Shown: piece by piece, positions 8,922-17,752 of the stretch
Layout of the letters: each line of letters begins with the position of its first letter
Numbering within the stretch: the stretch's first letter is position 1
NCBI RefSeq assembly: GCF_042920265.1
Contig: NZ_JBDQZI010000009.1
Location: 99,976-163,975, forward strand
Origin: Lysinibacillus_B sp042920265
GTDB lineage: Bacteria; Bacillota; Bacilli; Bacillales_A; Planococcaceae
DNA length: 64,000 nucleotides
Reading direction: 5' to 3'
Translations under genes and position numbers: made by a program
The notes under the pieces: generated by a model
Told to the model about the DNA's origin: nothing
The model's input: the letters and a program-made list of their open reading frames with translations, nothing else
The model's database searches: none

Positions 8922-10769
8922 GTGCAATTAACATTTACATTTATTATTTTAGCCGTAACGATTGTGTTGTTTATGACAAATCGAATACGTGGCGATCTTG
9001 TAGCCTTAATGGCCTTACTCACATTTGTCATTTTAGGCATTTTAACACCTGCTGAAGCGTTAGCTGGCTTTTCGAACTCTGTTGTCATTATGATTGCCGG
9101 GCTCTTTGTAGTAGGTGCTGGGATTTTACGTACGGGTCTTGCGGGCATGGCCGGAAATTTGCTACTGAAATGGTCAGGGGATAGTGAGCTCAAGCTATTT
9201 GTTTTACTACTCGTCATTGTGGCATCAGTGGGCGCGTTTATGAGTAATACAGGGACGGTTGCCTTAATGCTACCGATTGTGGTTAGTATCGCCATGAGCA
9301 TTAAAGTAAGTCCGTCGAAGTTTTTAATGCCATTATCATATATTGCGAGTATGTCGGGGTTGATGACATTAATCGCATCACCACCGAACTTAATCGTCAG
9401 CCAAATTTTACAGGATAACGGGTATGCAAAGCTTGGCTTCTTTACGATTACACCGATTGGGATTATTGCTACAATAACGGTGATTGTGTATTTAGTCATT
9501 GTACGTAATAAATTATTGCCAAATGAGCAAAATCGTTCACAATCGGATGCAGGGTACAAGCTGTCACCGAAAAAAATTGCGAAGGATTATGCATTACAAG
9601 ATAAGATGTTTCGCGTTGTTGTCCCGACCGCATCACCTATAATCGGTCAGGCACTTGCTGACTTAAAGTTGCCAGCAAAATATCATATTTATGTAATGAA
9701 AATTCAGCGTCGTGCATCAGAAGGAATGAATCTGCTTGCGATGACGTATCAAGAAATGGCTGGTCCAACAAGTATCGTTCATGAAAATGATGTGTTATAT
9801 GTACAAGGAATGGCACCAGATGTTGAAAGTTTTGTGTTGGAAAATGATCTACAGTTAGAAATAGTAGCAGATGATGAGATGCAACAATTAATTTCCAAGC
9901 AGATTGGAGTAGCGGAAGTATTATTAACACCGACTTCTCGATTAATTGGTGAAACCGTAAGTAAAATTGGCTTTCGCGAGAAATATAATTTAAATATTTT
10001 AGGAATTAACCGAAAAGGTGCGTATTTATTGCAAGATATGGCCCAACAAAGGCTTCGTTTTGGAGATGCTATCTTAGTGCAAGGGGCATGGGAGGAAATT
10101 GACTTACTTTCACGCGAAACACAAGATGTGGTTGTTGTCGGGCAAACACGTGAACAAGCAGGACTGGCAGCCGCAAATGGTAAGGCGTGGATTGCTGGAT
10201 TAATTATGCTGTTCATTGTAGGACTGATGGTGTTTGAAGTGTTTGATGCCGTCATTGCTGTACTCATTGGTGCTGTATTAATGATTGTCACGGGCTGTAT
10301 TCGCAATATGGACGATGCGTATGGCAAGATGAATTTTGAAAGCATTGTGCTCGTTGCGTCGATGCTTCCGATGGCAACGGCACTTGAAAAAACAGGTGGT
10401 ATGACGATTTTATCGAATACGATTATTGATGTACTGGGTGATTTTGGTCCGTATGGGGTGTTGATGGGCATTTACGTGCTAACGGTTGTATTTGGGCAAT
10501 TTGTGAGTAACACGGCAACAGCTGTCTTATTTGCGCCGATTGCGATGACCGCCGCTACTACGATGGATGCTAATCCGTATACATTTATGATTGCTGTTGC
10601 GGCAGCTGCTGGTATGGCGTTTGCTACACCGATTGCGTCACCAACGAACTCACTGGTTATGACAGCAGGGGGCTATAAGTTTATCGATTTTGTCAAAGTC
10701 GGGGTACCGCTACAAGTGATTATGTTTATTGTGATGATGATTGTTGTCCCAATCTTATTCCCGTTTTAA
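8922..10769 (+). CDS. SLC13/DASS-type permease with central TrkA-C (RCK_C) domains
   Basis: This 615-residue transporter has N-terminal helices (about residues 1-190), a soluble central region with two TrkA-C-like segments (about 215-385), then a second helical half. The repeated motif SNTGTVALMLPI in the first half and SNTATAVLFAPIA in the second, each followed by a SPPN or SPTN loop, marks the ion-transporter superfamily of dicarboxylate/sulfate/citrate carriers. The GTG start at 8922 has GAAAGGG upstream. Substrate is unknown; sulfate or dicarboxylates are typical for proteins with inserted TrkA-C domains. Confidence 0.88.
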   Translation: MQLTFTFIILAVTIVLFMTNRIRGDLVALMALLTFVILGILTPAEALAGFSNSVVIMIAGLFVVGAGILRTGLAGMAGNLLLKWSGDSELKLFVLLLVIVASVGAFMSNTGTVALMLPIVVSIAMSIKVSPSKFLMPLSYIASMSGLMTLIASPPNLIVSQILQDNGYAKLGFFTITPIGIIATITVIVYLVIVRNKLLPNEQNRSQSDAGYKLSPKKIAKDYALQDKMFRVVVPTASPIIGQALADLKLPAKYHIYVMKIQRRASEGMNLLAMTYQEMAGPTSIVHENDVLYVQGMAPDVESFVLENDLQLEIVADDEMQQLISKQIGVAEVLLTPTSRLIGETVSKIGFREKYNLNILGINRKGAYLLQDMAQQRLRFGDAILVQGAWEEIDLLSRETQDVVVVGQTREQAGLAAANGKAWIAGLIMLFIVGLMVFEVFDAVIAVLIGAVLMIVTGCIRNMDDAYGKMNFESIVLVASMLPMATALEKTGGMTILSNTIIDVLGDFGPYGVLMGIYVLTVVFGQFVSNTATAVLFAPIAMTAATTMDANPYTFMIAVAAAAGMAFATPIASPTNSLVMTAGGYKFIDFVKVGVPLQVIMFIVMMIVVPILFPF

Positions 10770-10773
10770 ATCG

Positions 10774-10804
10774 AAAGCAGCTTGTCATAGGCAAGCTGCT
10801 TTTA
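10774..10804. terminator. bidirectional terminator
   Basis: AAAGCAGCTTG (10774-10784) pairs with CAAGCTGCTTT (10792-10802), lying between the convergent permease and the small membrane protein. A/T runs flank both sides. Confidence 0.85.
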
Positions 10805-11230
10805 AATTTGAAAAAATAATATATAGCTCATTTGATAAGTGATGAGCATGGAGATAACCGTCGTAAGAGCGGGATACATATAGAACAGGTCATATTTGAT
10901 TTTTAATATACGACGTTTTGGACTCATTGTTTGCAACACTTTTCCGATGATAATGGCGATTGTAATGACTAAGCTAATAAGGGTTAGGATGGCAAGGCCC
11001 ATTTTATGGCTGAACTGACTCACTGTATGCAATAGTGTAGGTGGGTCTAATAGTAGGTAAGCGCTTGGTGTGGTAGGGGCTAATAATGACTGGAAGCTAG
11101 TAGAGAAGCTCCCAATGATCATGGCAATCAGGGACTGTGTAAATAACATCGCAATACCAAGGAGTGCTCCTAATAGTAGACCAAGCAAGACTAGCTTAAA
11201 GGCCCGTTGTTTCATGGAGATTGAGTTCAT
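10802..11230 (-). CDS. small multi-pass membrane protein, unknown function
   Basis: This 142-residue protein has four strongly hydrophobic stretches (about 13-40, a weaker one near 60, 75-97 and 117-140) separated by a basic loop MSPKRRILKIK. I recognise no family. The first ATG has AAGGATG upstream; an alternative ATG lies five codons later. It reads convergent to the SLC13 permease and shares its terminator. Confidence 0.6.
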   Translation of the reverse strand: MNSISMKQRAFKLVLLGLLLGALLGIAMLFTQSLIAMIIGSFSTSFQSLLAPTTPSAYLLLDPPTLLHTVSQFSHKMGLAILTLISLVITIAIIIGKVLQTMSPKRRILKIKYDLFYMYPALTTVISMLITYQMSYILFFQI

Positions 11231-11386
11231 TGTCTACACCACATCCTTTTTTCTATTGTATGCAGTAGAAAGGCAGTGCAACAATTGGGGTGGTTTAGAA
11301 AAGTAAATTATCCTTTTTTAAAAGAAGCTCAATTTAGAAAAAGTCGGTTCGAAAAGAGGGAGAAATATAAAGTAAAATAGCGGAGT

Positions 11387-11458
11387 CGCGTAAAAGAGCT
11401 TCGAACCCGCGTAAAAGTGTAGGAAAGTCGCGTAAAATCACTCTAAACCCGCGTAAAA
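11387..11458. repeat. four-copy 21-bp-period repeat CGCGTAAAA
   Basis: CGCGTAAAA occurs at 11387, 11408, 11429 and 11450, exactly 21 bp apart and all in the same orientation, preceded alternately by GT/AGT and CC/ACC. The intervening 12 bases differ between copies. No ORF covers it. The exact helical phasing suggests a protein-binding array or a short interspersed repeat. Confidence 0.8.
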
Positions 11459-11623
11459 AACCCGATACATATAAAAAACCTCCTTATGCGTGAGACAGGG
11501 AGACAACCTGATTTTTTCCTTGAGTAGTAGCTCTAAGAAATTTTATTGTCTGTAAAAGTGAATAAGTGAAGTACGGAGCACTTGTCGCAGCTAAGCAGGT
11601 GTGAATGCGCTTTGCTTGTAATC

Positions 11624-11651
11624 AAAAACTCTGCCAAATATTTGGCAGAGT
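11624..11651 (-). terminator. terminator of the YitT-family gene
   Basis: A perfect 24-nt palindrome (11628-11651) is followed on the minus strand by TTTTT. It lies seven bases after the stop of the gene at 11658. Confidence 0.85.
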
Positions 11652-11657
11652 CGAAGG

Positions 11658-12515
11658 TTAATGGATATCGCGTTTTTTGAACCTACCGCCGCGAACCTCA
11701 GCTACATCTGAGACAACGATAAAGGCGCTCGGGTCAATTTCTTTAATAATTTCGAGCATTTTTGTTTCTTCCATACGGTTAATGACACAGTTTAACATAT
11801 CCGTTTCTTCATTAGAAAAACCACCACGACCGGTTGTATACGTTACACTACGACCAAGACGATGTTGCACAATTTCTCCGATCTCTACGGATTTTTTACT
11901 AATTACCAGCACAGATTTTGATTTTTCGAGACCGACTTGTACAATGTCGATCACCGTTTTTGCAATATAGTACGTTAAGGCAGAGTATAGTGCGCTTTCT
12001 AAATCATAAATAAACACAGCCACTGCAAAAATGAATACATTAATAACTAAAATGATATCCCCTACAGAAAATGGAATTTTACGTGAGACAAGTACAGCCA
12101 ATACTTCTGAGCCGTCTAATGCACCACCGTTACGTAGTACAATACCAATACCAACCCCAAGTAAAATACCACCAGAAGCGACAACTAATAATGGGTCCTT
12201 TGCAGATAAAATTGGGTCAATATCGTGCATGAGAATTGTGCCTGCTGAAAGGGCAGCAATCCCAATGATACTCATTATAGCGAATGTACGCCCGATTTGT
12301 TTATAACCAATATACACAAATGGAATGTTCAAGATGAATAAGAATACCCCTAGTGGAAGCTCGGAGATTTTTGCCCCCATAATGCTGACACCGGTAACAC
12401 CCCCATCAATAACGCTATTAGGAATTAACACCGCCTCAAGTCCATAAGCGGTAATCGCTGCCCCAATAACGATCATAATAATTTTTCGTATATTTTGTTT
12501 TATTTTACTATTCAA
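11658..12515 (-). CDS. YitT family membrane protein (DUF161/DUF2179)
   Basis: This 285-residue protein has about five to six N-terminal helices (GAAITAYGLEAVLIPNSVIDGGVTG is the typical opening) and a soluble C-terminal DUF2179 domain ending TEMLEIIKEIDPSAFI-like (here KMLEIIKEIDPSAFIVVSD). The start is TTG with AAAAGGAGG upstream. YitT-family proteins are widespread and multicopy in Firmicutes; their function is not firmly known. The C-terminal domain resembles a small-ligand-binding ferredoxin-like fold. Confidence 0.9.
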   Translation of the reverse strand: MNSKIKQNIRKIIMIVIGAAITAYGLEAVLIPNSVIDGGVTGVSIMGAKISELPLGVFLFILNIPFVYIGYKQIGRTFAIMSIIGIAALSAGTILMHDIDPILSAKDPLLVVASGGILLGVGIGIVLRNGGALDGSEVLAVLVSRKIPFSVGDIILVINVFIFAVAVFIYDLESALYSALTYYIAKTVIDIVQVGLEKSKSVLVISKKSVEIGEIVQHRLGRSVTYTTGRGGFSNEETDMLNCVINRMEETKMLEIIKEIDPSAFIVVSDVAEVRGGRFKKRDIH

Positions 12516-12747
12516 ATAGAATTCCTCCTTTTAGTGACGGTAACAATTATACATGAAACAAAATAGTACATGGAAATGATTATGTCGACAACGAAGTGTT
12601 TTTGTGAAATACCTTATCAATTGTGGGTAATTATTAATACGTATAAATGTATAAATAGTTTCGTAGATAACTAAAAAACTTTATTAGGATAGTATTTTTT
12701 GTATAAATAATTGAATATATTAATACAAAATGCTTTGCTGTATAAAG

Positions 12748-12773
12748 TAGCGCACCTAGGCCTAGGTGCGCTA
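12748..12773. terminator. 26-nt perfect palindrome, possible terminator
   Basis: A perfect inverted repeat with centre AGGCCT lies downstream of the TetR gene and upstream of yitT. On the plus strand T-rich sequence follows after a few bases; on the minus strand the U-run is poor. It is probably a transcription stop for the TetR gene but could be a protein site. Confidence 0.5.
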
Positions 12774-12841
12774 TTGTCATTTTTTGGACACAATATGTTG
12801 CGTATTTGTTGAAACTAAATTTTATATGGAGCGTAAAAATA

Positions 12842-13687
12842 TTAGGACTTGGTTGAAATTTCGTACATATAGGCAATCCACTTACTATGAGAGTTGGCAC
12901 GTAAATTTTTTAATAGTCCTTGTTCTACAGCAGGAGATAGGGATGGCGATAATAAATGTTGATGTAAAATCTCGATGGATTCATGCACGACTGAATCGTC
13001 AATTTCCTCTAGTTTCTTTTCTAAAAATAAAATCAACTCTTCTTTTGTTAAAGACACGGCACTTGCTTGTGCTGCTGGATTCAGCTCTGGAGAGAAAAAT
13101 GGAATCTTCGCATATTTTGCAATGATCGTTACTTTTTCAACAAGTGATCGACAAAGTGTATCCATATCAATGTCACTGCTAATATTGATGTTTTCTTTTA
13201 TAAAGAAGCCAATGTAATCCCCGATAAAGGTCTGGATCGTAAAAATTAAGTCAGGCACCATATGTTCTTCTACATAATCGAACTGTTTTTTAACGATTGT
13301 ATGAACAAAGTGATTGAGGATATTATGGTAAATTTCCAGTTTCTCGAAAATTTCTATACTACTACAAGTTGCATTTTGTTCTTTTATAAATAATTGAGCG
13401 AAATGTGCATATTTTCTAAAGGAATCAAAGGATTGATAATAGTAGCTGTATAGCAGTTGACTTGTTGGTAAATCTGAATTGACCACTCGTTCAACGTCTG
13501 CTGCAATTTCACTCATGAAGTAGTCGATGAGAGAGAGAATTAATTCGTCTTTTGATTTGAAGGAAAGATAAAATGCACCTTTAGAGATGCCACATTTATC
13601 AGTGATTTGTTGAATGGAAGTCGCTTCGAATCCTTGTTTTGCAAATAGCTCTAAAGCGTTTTCCATTATTAATTGTTTTTTAACCAT
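12842..13687 (-). CDS. TetR family regulator of the adjacent RND pump
   Basis: This 281-residue protein has an N-terminal TetR helix-turn-helix (ALELFAKQGFEATSIQQITDKCGISKGAFYLSF split over residues about 9-42) and a long ligand-binding C-terminal domain, larger than the usual 190-220 residues. The ATG at 13687 is preferred because GGGAGTG lies eight bases upstream; the upstream GTG is part of that ribosome-binding site. It is divergent from the RND transporter gene, and a palindrome between them sits inside the RND promoter, indicating repression. Confidence 0.88.
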   Translation of the reverse strand: MVKKQLIMENALELFAKQGFEATSIQQITDKCGISKGAFYLSFKSKDELILSLIDYFMSEIAADVERVVNSDLPTSQLLYSYYYQSFDSFRKYAHFAQLFIKEQNATCSSIEIFEKLEIYHNILNHFVHTIVKKQFDYVEEHMVPDLIFTIQTFIGDYIGFFIKENINISSDIDMDTLCRSLVEKVTIIAKYAKIPFFSPELNPAAQASAVSLTKEELILFLEKKLEEIDDSVVHESIEILHQHLLSPSLSPAVEQGLLKNLRANSHSKWIAYMYEISTKS

Positions 13688-13710
13688 TTGTGACACTCCC
13701 GCTCGATTTA

Positions 13711-13739
13711 TTGACTTTTGACCAACTGGTCATTAGTAT
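13711..13739 (+). promoter_or_regulatory. RND promoter with embedded TetR operator
   Basis: The -35 is TTGACT (13711-13716), then a 17-bp spacer, then the -10 TAGTAT (13734-13739). The palindrome TGACCAACTGGTCA (13719-13732) fills the spacer, the classic position for TetR-type steric repression of the pump gene. Confidence 0.75.
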
Positions 13740-13781
13740 AAATAAATGTATGATTAAAGTCAAACTGAGGTAGGTGCGATA

Positions 13782-16700
13782 GTGAAGGGTTTAGTTAATT
13801 TTGTCCTGAAAAATAAGCTGGCTGTTTGGTTGTTGACAATCATTGTGACAGTCTCGGGGATTTATTCAGGTACACGAATGAAAATGGAGTCGATTCCCGA
13901 TATTTCGATTCCGTATTTAATCGTGATGGGGGTCTATCCGGGCGCTACGCCTGAGCAAGTAATGGATGAAGTCTCGGTTCCTTTTGAGAAGGCAATTGAG
14001 AGTCTTGAAGATGTCAAGGCGGTCTATTCGACTTCCTCATCCAATGTGGCACAAGTACAGGTCGAGTATGAATATGGTATCGACATGGATGAGAAAAAGC
14101 GCCAGTTGGAATCAGCACTGGATAATGTCACATTGCCAGAAGAGGTGCAAGAACCGACAATTATGGCAATCAGTGTAAACATGATGCCAGTTGTCGCATT
14201 ATCAGTAAGTAGCACGAAAGAAGATATTGTTGAGTTAACATCAACAGTAGAAGATTTATTATTACCGAAAATCGAAAAAATCGATGGTGTCGCATCTGCG
14301 ACAATCACAGGTCAGCACATCGAGCAAGTATCCTTCACATATGACCAAGCGAAAATGGAAGCACTTGGTTTAACAGAAGATACAGTCAAACAAATGATTC
14401 AAGCAAGCGACATGTCACTATCGCTAGGTTTATATGATTTCACTGTAGGGAAGCAGGCTGTTTCTGTTGACGGGAAAGTGAAATCGGTGGAGGAACTAAA
14501 AGAATTATTAATTCCTGTGACACTGAGTGCAACACAGCCTTCACCATTTGTTCGTTTAGGTGATATTGCAACAATTGAAGTAGAAGGGAAAGTACAATCC
14601 GTTTCTCGTACAAACGGTGACGATGCCATTGCCATTCAAATCGTCAAAGGGCAAGAGGCGAATACAGTCACAGTTGTTAATGCAGTAAAAGAGTTAATGA
14701 AAGAAGAAGAAAAAGCAATCGATGGTCTAAAAGTAGATATTTCATTAGACCAAGGGGCACCAATTGAAGATTCTGTTTTCACGATGATTGAAAAAGCGGT
14801 GTTTGGTGGTGCCATTGCGGTATTAATCATCTTACTATTCTTACGTGATTTCAAATCAACGATTATTTCCATTGTTTCGATTCCAGTTTCGATCTTTATG
14901 GCCTTACTGCTGTTGAACTGGATGGATATTACACTAAATATTATGACGCTCGGTGCGATTACGGTTGCGATTGGTCGTGTCATTGATGACTCGATCGTAG
15001 TAGTAGAAAATATTTACCGTCGTATGCACTTAAGAGAAGAAAAATTAACAGGTCGTGCTTTAATTCGTGAGGCGACAATTGAAATGTTCAAACCAATTAT
15101 GTCTTCTACGTTAGTCACAGTTGCGGTATTCGCACCACTGATTTTCGTAGGCGGGATGGTTGGCGAACTATTCATGCCATTTGCGTTAACGATGACGTTT
15201 GCATTAGGTGCATCGTTAGTTGTAGCGATTACGATTGTACCAGCACTTTCACACTTCTTATTCCGTAAAAAACTATACGGTGAGAAATCAGAAAGCCAGC
15301 ATAAAGAAGTAGGGAAATTAGCAGTAGCCTACCGTAACTTCTTAGAAAAATGTTTAAATCATAAATGGATTACATCGATTGTCGCGGTTGTAATGTTAGT
15401 CGGTTCATTAGCGTTAACCCCGTTAATTGGCTTTAGCTTCATGGGTTCACAAGAAGAAAAAGTCATATATTTAACGTATACACCAGGCACGGGTGAGCTA
15501 ATGGAAGAGACGACAGCGAATATTGAAGTTGTCGAAAAAGAACTATTAAAACGTGATGATATTGATATTTTACAAGTATCGATTAATGATCCTGAAAATG
15601 TTGATCCAGCAGCGGTAATGATGGGTGGCGGCGGAAGCGGTGCATTAATGTACTTAATCTTTGACCCAGACATGAAAGACTTCCCAGCAGCACGTGAAGA
15701 AGTAGAAGACTATGTATTCAACATTGGGCAATCAGGTGAATGGAAATCACAAAACTTCTCCGCAATGTCGATGTCATCAAATGAAGTAAGCTATACATTA
15801 TATAGTGAAGATTTAGATGATTTAGCGGCAGCAGTAAAAGAAGTAGAAGATGCTCTGAAAGAAGTCGATGGTTTAGAAGATGTGACATCAGACTTTGAAG
15901 ATGCATATGTAGAGCATGTATTAAAAGTAGAGCAACAAAACGTATTACAATATGGTTTAACAACCGCACAAATTGTGATGGCGTTAAATACAACGTCAAC
16001 AAAAGAAGTGTTAACGACCGTTGAACATGATGGGGATTCTATTAATGTCGTCGTGCAACGTGAGGCAAAAGCAGCTGCCTTATCGTTAGATGATGTATTA
16101 GCAACTGAAATTCAAACGGCTCTCGGGACAACAATGAAAATTGGTGACCTCGTAGAAGTAGAAGAAAATACAACACTGAATGCGTTATCTCGTTCAAAAG
16201 GTGAATACTTCACAACGGTATCAGGTACAATTATCGGTGATGACATTTCGAAAGCAACAGCTGCAGCCGATAAAAAGGTGAATGCACTTGATTTACCAAA
16301 AGGAGTTACAACAGGTGTTGCGGGTGTGGCAGCTGATATGGCTGAAACATTTACACAACTGGGTATTGCAATGCTTGCAGCGATTGCGATTGTATACTTT
16401 ATCCTTGTTGTCACATTCGGTGAAGGGCTTGCGCCATTTGCCATCCTATTCTCATTACCATTCACGGTCATTGGTTCATGGGTCGGCTTATGGGCAACAG
16501 GTCAAACGATTTCTGTATCCGTTATGATGGGGCTTCTGATGTTAATTGGTATCGTTGTCACGAATGCTATCGTACTTGTAGACCGTATTATTCATATGGA
16601 ACGCGACGGTTTAACAATGCGTGCGGCTATTTTAGAAGCGGGGGCAACGCGTCTTCGTCCAATCTTAATGACAGCGATTGCGACAATCGGTGCGATGTTA

Positions 16701-16871
16701 CCAATGGCGTTTGGTGGCGCAGGCGGTGGTCTTATTTCGAAAGACCTTGCGATTACTGTAATTGGCGGTCTATTATCTTCAACATTATTAACGTTAGTAG
16801 TCGTACCAATTGTGTATGAAGTACTATCTAAAATGTTAAAGAAAAACCGTAAAGAAGTAGAAGAAAACTAA
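13782..16871 (+). CDS. RND efflux transporter permease (AcrB/SwrC-like)
   Basis: This 1029-residue resistance-nodulation-division proton antiporter has TM1 at residues about 10-30, a first large extracytoplasmic domain, and the TM4 proton-relay pair D402-D403 in GRVIDDSIVVVEN. A second periplasmic-type domain and a C-terminal helical bundle (about 850-1015) follow. Gram-positive members such as SwrC/YerP act without an outer-membrane partner and export surfactants or drugs. The GTG at 13782 has GAGGTAGG upstream. No membrane-fusion protein is encoded beside it; control is by the divergent TetR gene. Confidence 0.93.
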   Translation: MKGLVNFVLKNKLAVWLLTIIVTVSGIYSGTRMKMESIPDISIPYLIVMGVYPGATPEQVMDEVSVPFEKAIESLEDVKAVYSTSSSNVAQVQVEYEYGIDMDEKKRQLESALDNVTLPEEVQEPTIMAISVNMMPVVALSVSSTKEDIVELTSTVEDLLLPKIEKIDGVASATITGQHIEQVSFTYDQAKMEALGLTEDTVKQMIQASDMSLSLGLYDFTVGKQAVSVDGKVKSVEELKELLIPVTLSATQPSPFVRLGDIATIEVEGKVQSVSRTNGDDAIAIQIVKGQEANTVTVVNAVKELMKEEEKAIDGLKVDISLDQGAPIEDSVFTMIEKAVFGGAIAVLIILLFLRDFKSTIISIVSIPVSIFMALLLLNWMDITLNIMTLGAITVAIGRVIDDSIVVVENIYRRMHLREEKLTGRALIREATIEMFKPIMSSTLVTVAVFAPLIFVGGMVGELFMPFALTMTFALGASLVVAITIVPALSHFLFRKKLYGEKSESQHKEVGKLAVAYRNFLEKCLNHKWITSIVAVVMLVGSLALTPLIGFSFMGSQEEKVIYLTYTPGTGELMEETTANIEVVEKELLKRDDIDILQVSINDPENVDPAAVMMGGGGSGALMYLIFDPDMKDFPAAREEVEDYVFNIGQSGEWKSQNFSAMSMSSNEVSYTLYSEDLDDLAAAVKEVEDALKEVDGLEDVTSDFEDAYVEHVLKVEQQNVLQYGLTTAQIVMALNTTSTKEVLTTVEHDGDSINVVVQREAKAAALSLDDVLATEIQTALGTTMKIGDLVEVEENTTLNALSRSKGEYFTTVSGTIIGDDISKATAAADKKVNALDLPKGVTTGVAGVAADMAETFTQLGIAMLAAIAIVYFILVVTFGEGLAPFAILFSLPFTVIGSWVGLWATGQTISVSVMMGLLMLIGIVVTNAIVLVDRIIHMERDGLTMRAAILEAGATRLRPILMTAIATIGAMLPMAFGGAGGGLISKDLAITVIGGLLSSTLLTLVVVPIVYEVLSKMLKKNRKEVEEN

Positions 16872-16874
16872 TCA

Positions 16875-16906
16875 AACAGCAACAGGCCTAGCCTGTTGCT
16901 GTTTTC
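16875..16906 (+). terminator. terminator after RND gene
   Basis: AACAGCAACAGGC (16875-16887) pairs with GCCTGTTGCTGTT (16891-16903) with loop CTA, and T residues follow. Confidence 0.88.
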
Positions 16907-16922
16907 TATCGATATGCAGGAT

Positions 16923-17132
16923 TTACGAAATCAGTTTGTATACAATGTAACCGAAGAATAAAACGACAATTAATATCCCTGTACCTTTCCACCCCATACC
17001 GCCTGTTACATCAGGTAAGCTTCCATTGCTGGCTCTATTCAATCCATCGTTTAGGGAACCAGTAGGATTTTTTTGTAATTCACTTTGTCGTAAACGTTCT
17101 CTTCTTTCGTTTGGTGTTTCTTTTTCGTTCAT
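16923..17132 (-). CDS. DUF6366-like small membrane protein
   Basis: This 69-residue protein has a charged N-terminus (ETPNERRERLRQSE), a PTGSLNDGLNRASNGSL segment and one C-terminal transmembrane helix (about 48-67). The pattern matches my memory of the DUF6366 family of Bacilli; function unknown. GAGGTG lies eight bases before the ATG. It follows the next small gene at 16-bp distance on the same strand, so both are probably one transcript. Confidence 0.7.
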   Translation of the reverse strand: MNEKETPNERRERLRQSELQKNPTGSLNDGLNRASNGSLPDVTGGMGWKGTGILIVVLFFGYIVYKLIS

Positions 17133-17148
17133 ATCATTTCACCTCTTA

Positions 17149-17379
17149 TCACAATAGAAAACTTTTAATCGCTACAAATAGCGAAAACAAGAAGGCTATG
17201 AACAATAACCCGCTAGTGAATTTTTCTCGCTTTTGGAATTCTTGGATGCTCATTACGAACATAGTTAAGCCTAAAAATAAAATCATATATGCTTGAAACT
17301 CGAAATTTTTTGTTATCAATCCATACGCCGCTAATGCAAGTGTAACGATGGAAAATATGATCCGTAAAATTTTCAACAA
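17149..17379 (-). CDS. DUF3953-like small membrane protein
   Basis: This 76-residue protein has two to three hydrophobic helices, opening KILRIIFSIVTLALAAYGLI and ending in a helix followed by KSFLL. It resembles the DUF3953/YczI group of Bacilli; no function known. The start is one of two consecutive TTG codons with AGGAGG upstream. It is the first gene of a two-gene unit with the DUF6366-like gene. Confidence 0.7.
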   Translation of the reverse strand: MLKILRIIFSIVTLALAAYGLITKNFEFQAYMILFLGLTMFVMSIQEFQKREKFTSGLLFIAFLFSLFVAIKSFLL

Positions 17380-17581
17380 AGTGACTTCCTCCTGAACTAG
17401 AATGTTTGTTAATTGGTTAAATATTGAAATATCCTTAGTTCAATTGTACGTAAAGAAACGGTATATGTAATTAAAAACCATTTTAAGAACCCCTTTAAAT
17501 CCGATATGTGGATAATATCAATAATTTAGTACATAATAAGCGTGATTTTTTAAATAGGAGATTACTAAAAGGAACTGGCTA

Positions 17582-17630
17582 GTTGATTGAAGTGAAGGCG
17601 AGTTAGTCGGAACGGAAATTAGCGTATTCC
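17582..17630. repeat. internally deleted copy of the CGTTGATT-type interspersed repeat
   Basis: The left end GTTGATTGAAGTGAAGGCGA (17582-17601) and the right end AACGGAAATTAGCGTATTC (17611-17629) match the ends of the longer element at 44419-44620 at most positions, but the roughly 150-bp middle is missing. It lies upstream of the peptide-transporter promoter. Confidence 0.6.
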
Positions 17631-17670
17631 ACATACTGTGACGAATTCTTCATTTTCAGAATAATTCTTA

Positions 17671-17699
17671 TTGACTTGGTTGGAATAAATGAGTAAACT
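17671..17699 (+). promoter_or_regulatory. sigma-A promoter of the opp operon
   Basis: The -35 is TTGACT (17671-17676), then a 17-bp spacer, then the -10 TAAACT (17694-17699), 54 bp before the ATG of the binding protein. Confidence 0.6.
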
Positions 17700-17752
17700 A
17701 ATTTCATTAAAACGTATTAAAGTTGTAGGGATTAAAGAGGGGGATTTATTAT

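Noticed and set aside
8846..9559. Long minus-strand open frame opposite the SLC13 permease
   Set aside because: It lies fully antisense to a well-supported transporter, has low-complexity Thr/Asn-rich content and no ribosome-binding site.
11387..11458. Regularly spaced repeats considered as a CRISPR array
   Set aside because: Repeat is only 9 bp with 12-bp intervals, far too short for CRISPR repeats and spacers, and no cas genes are near.
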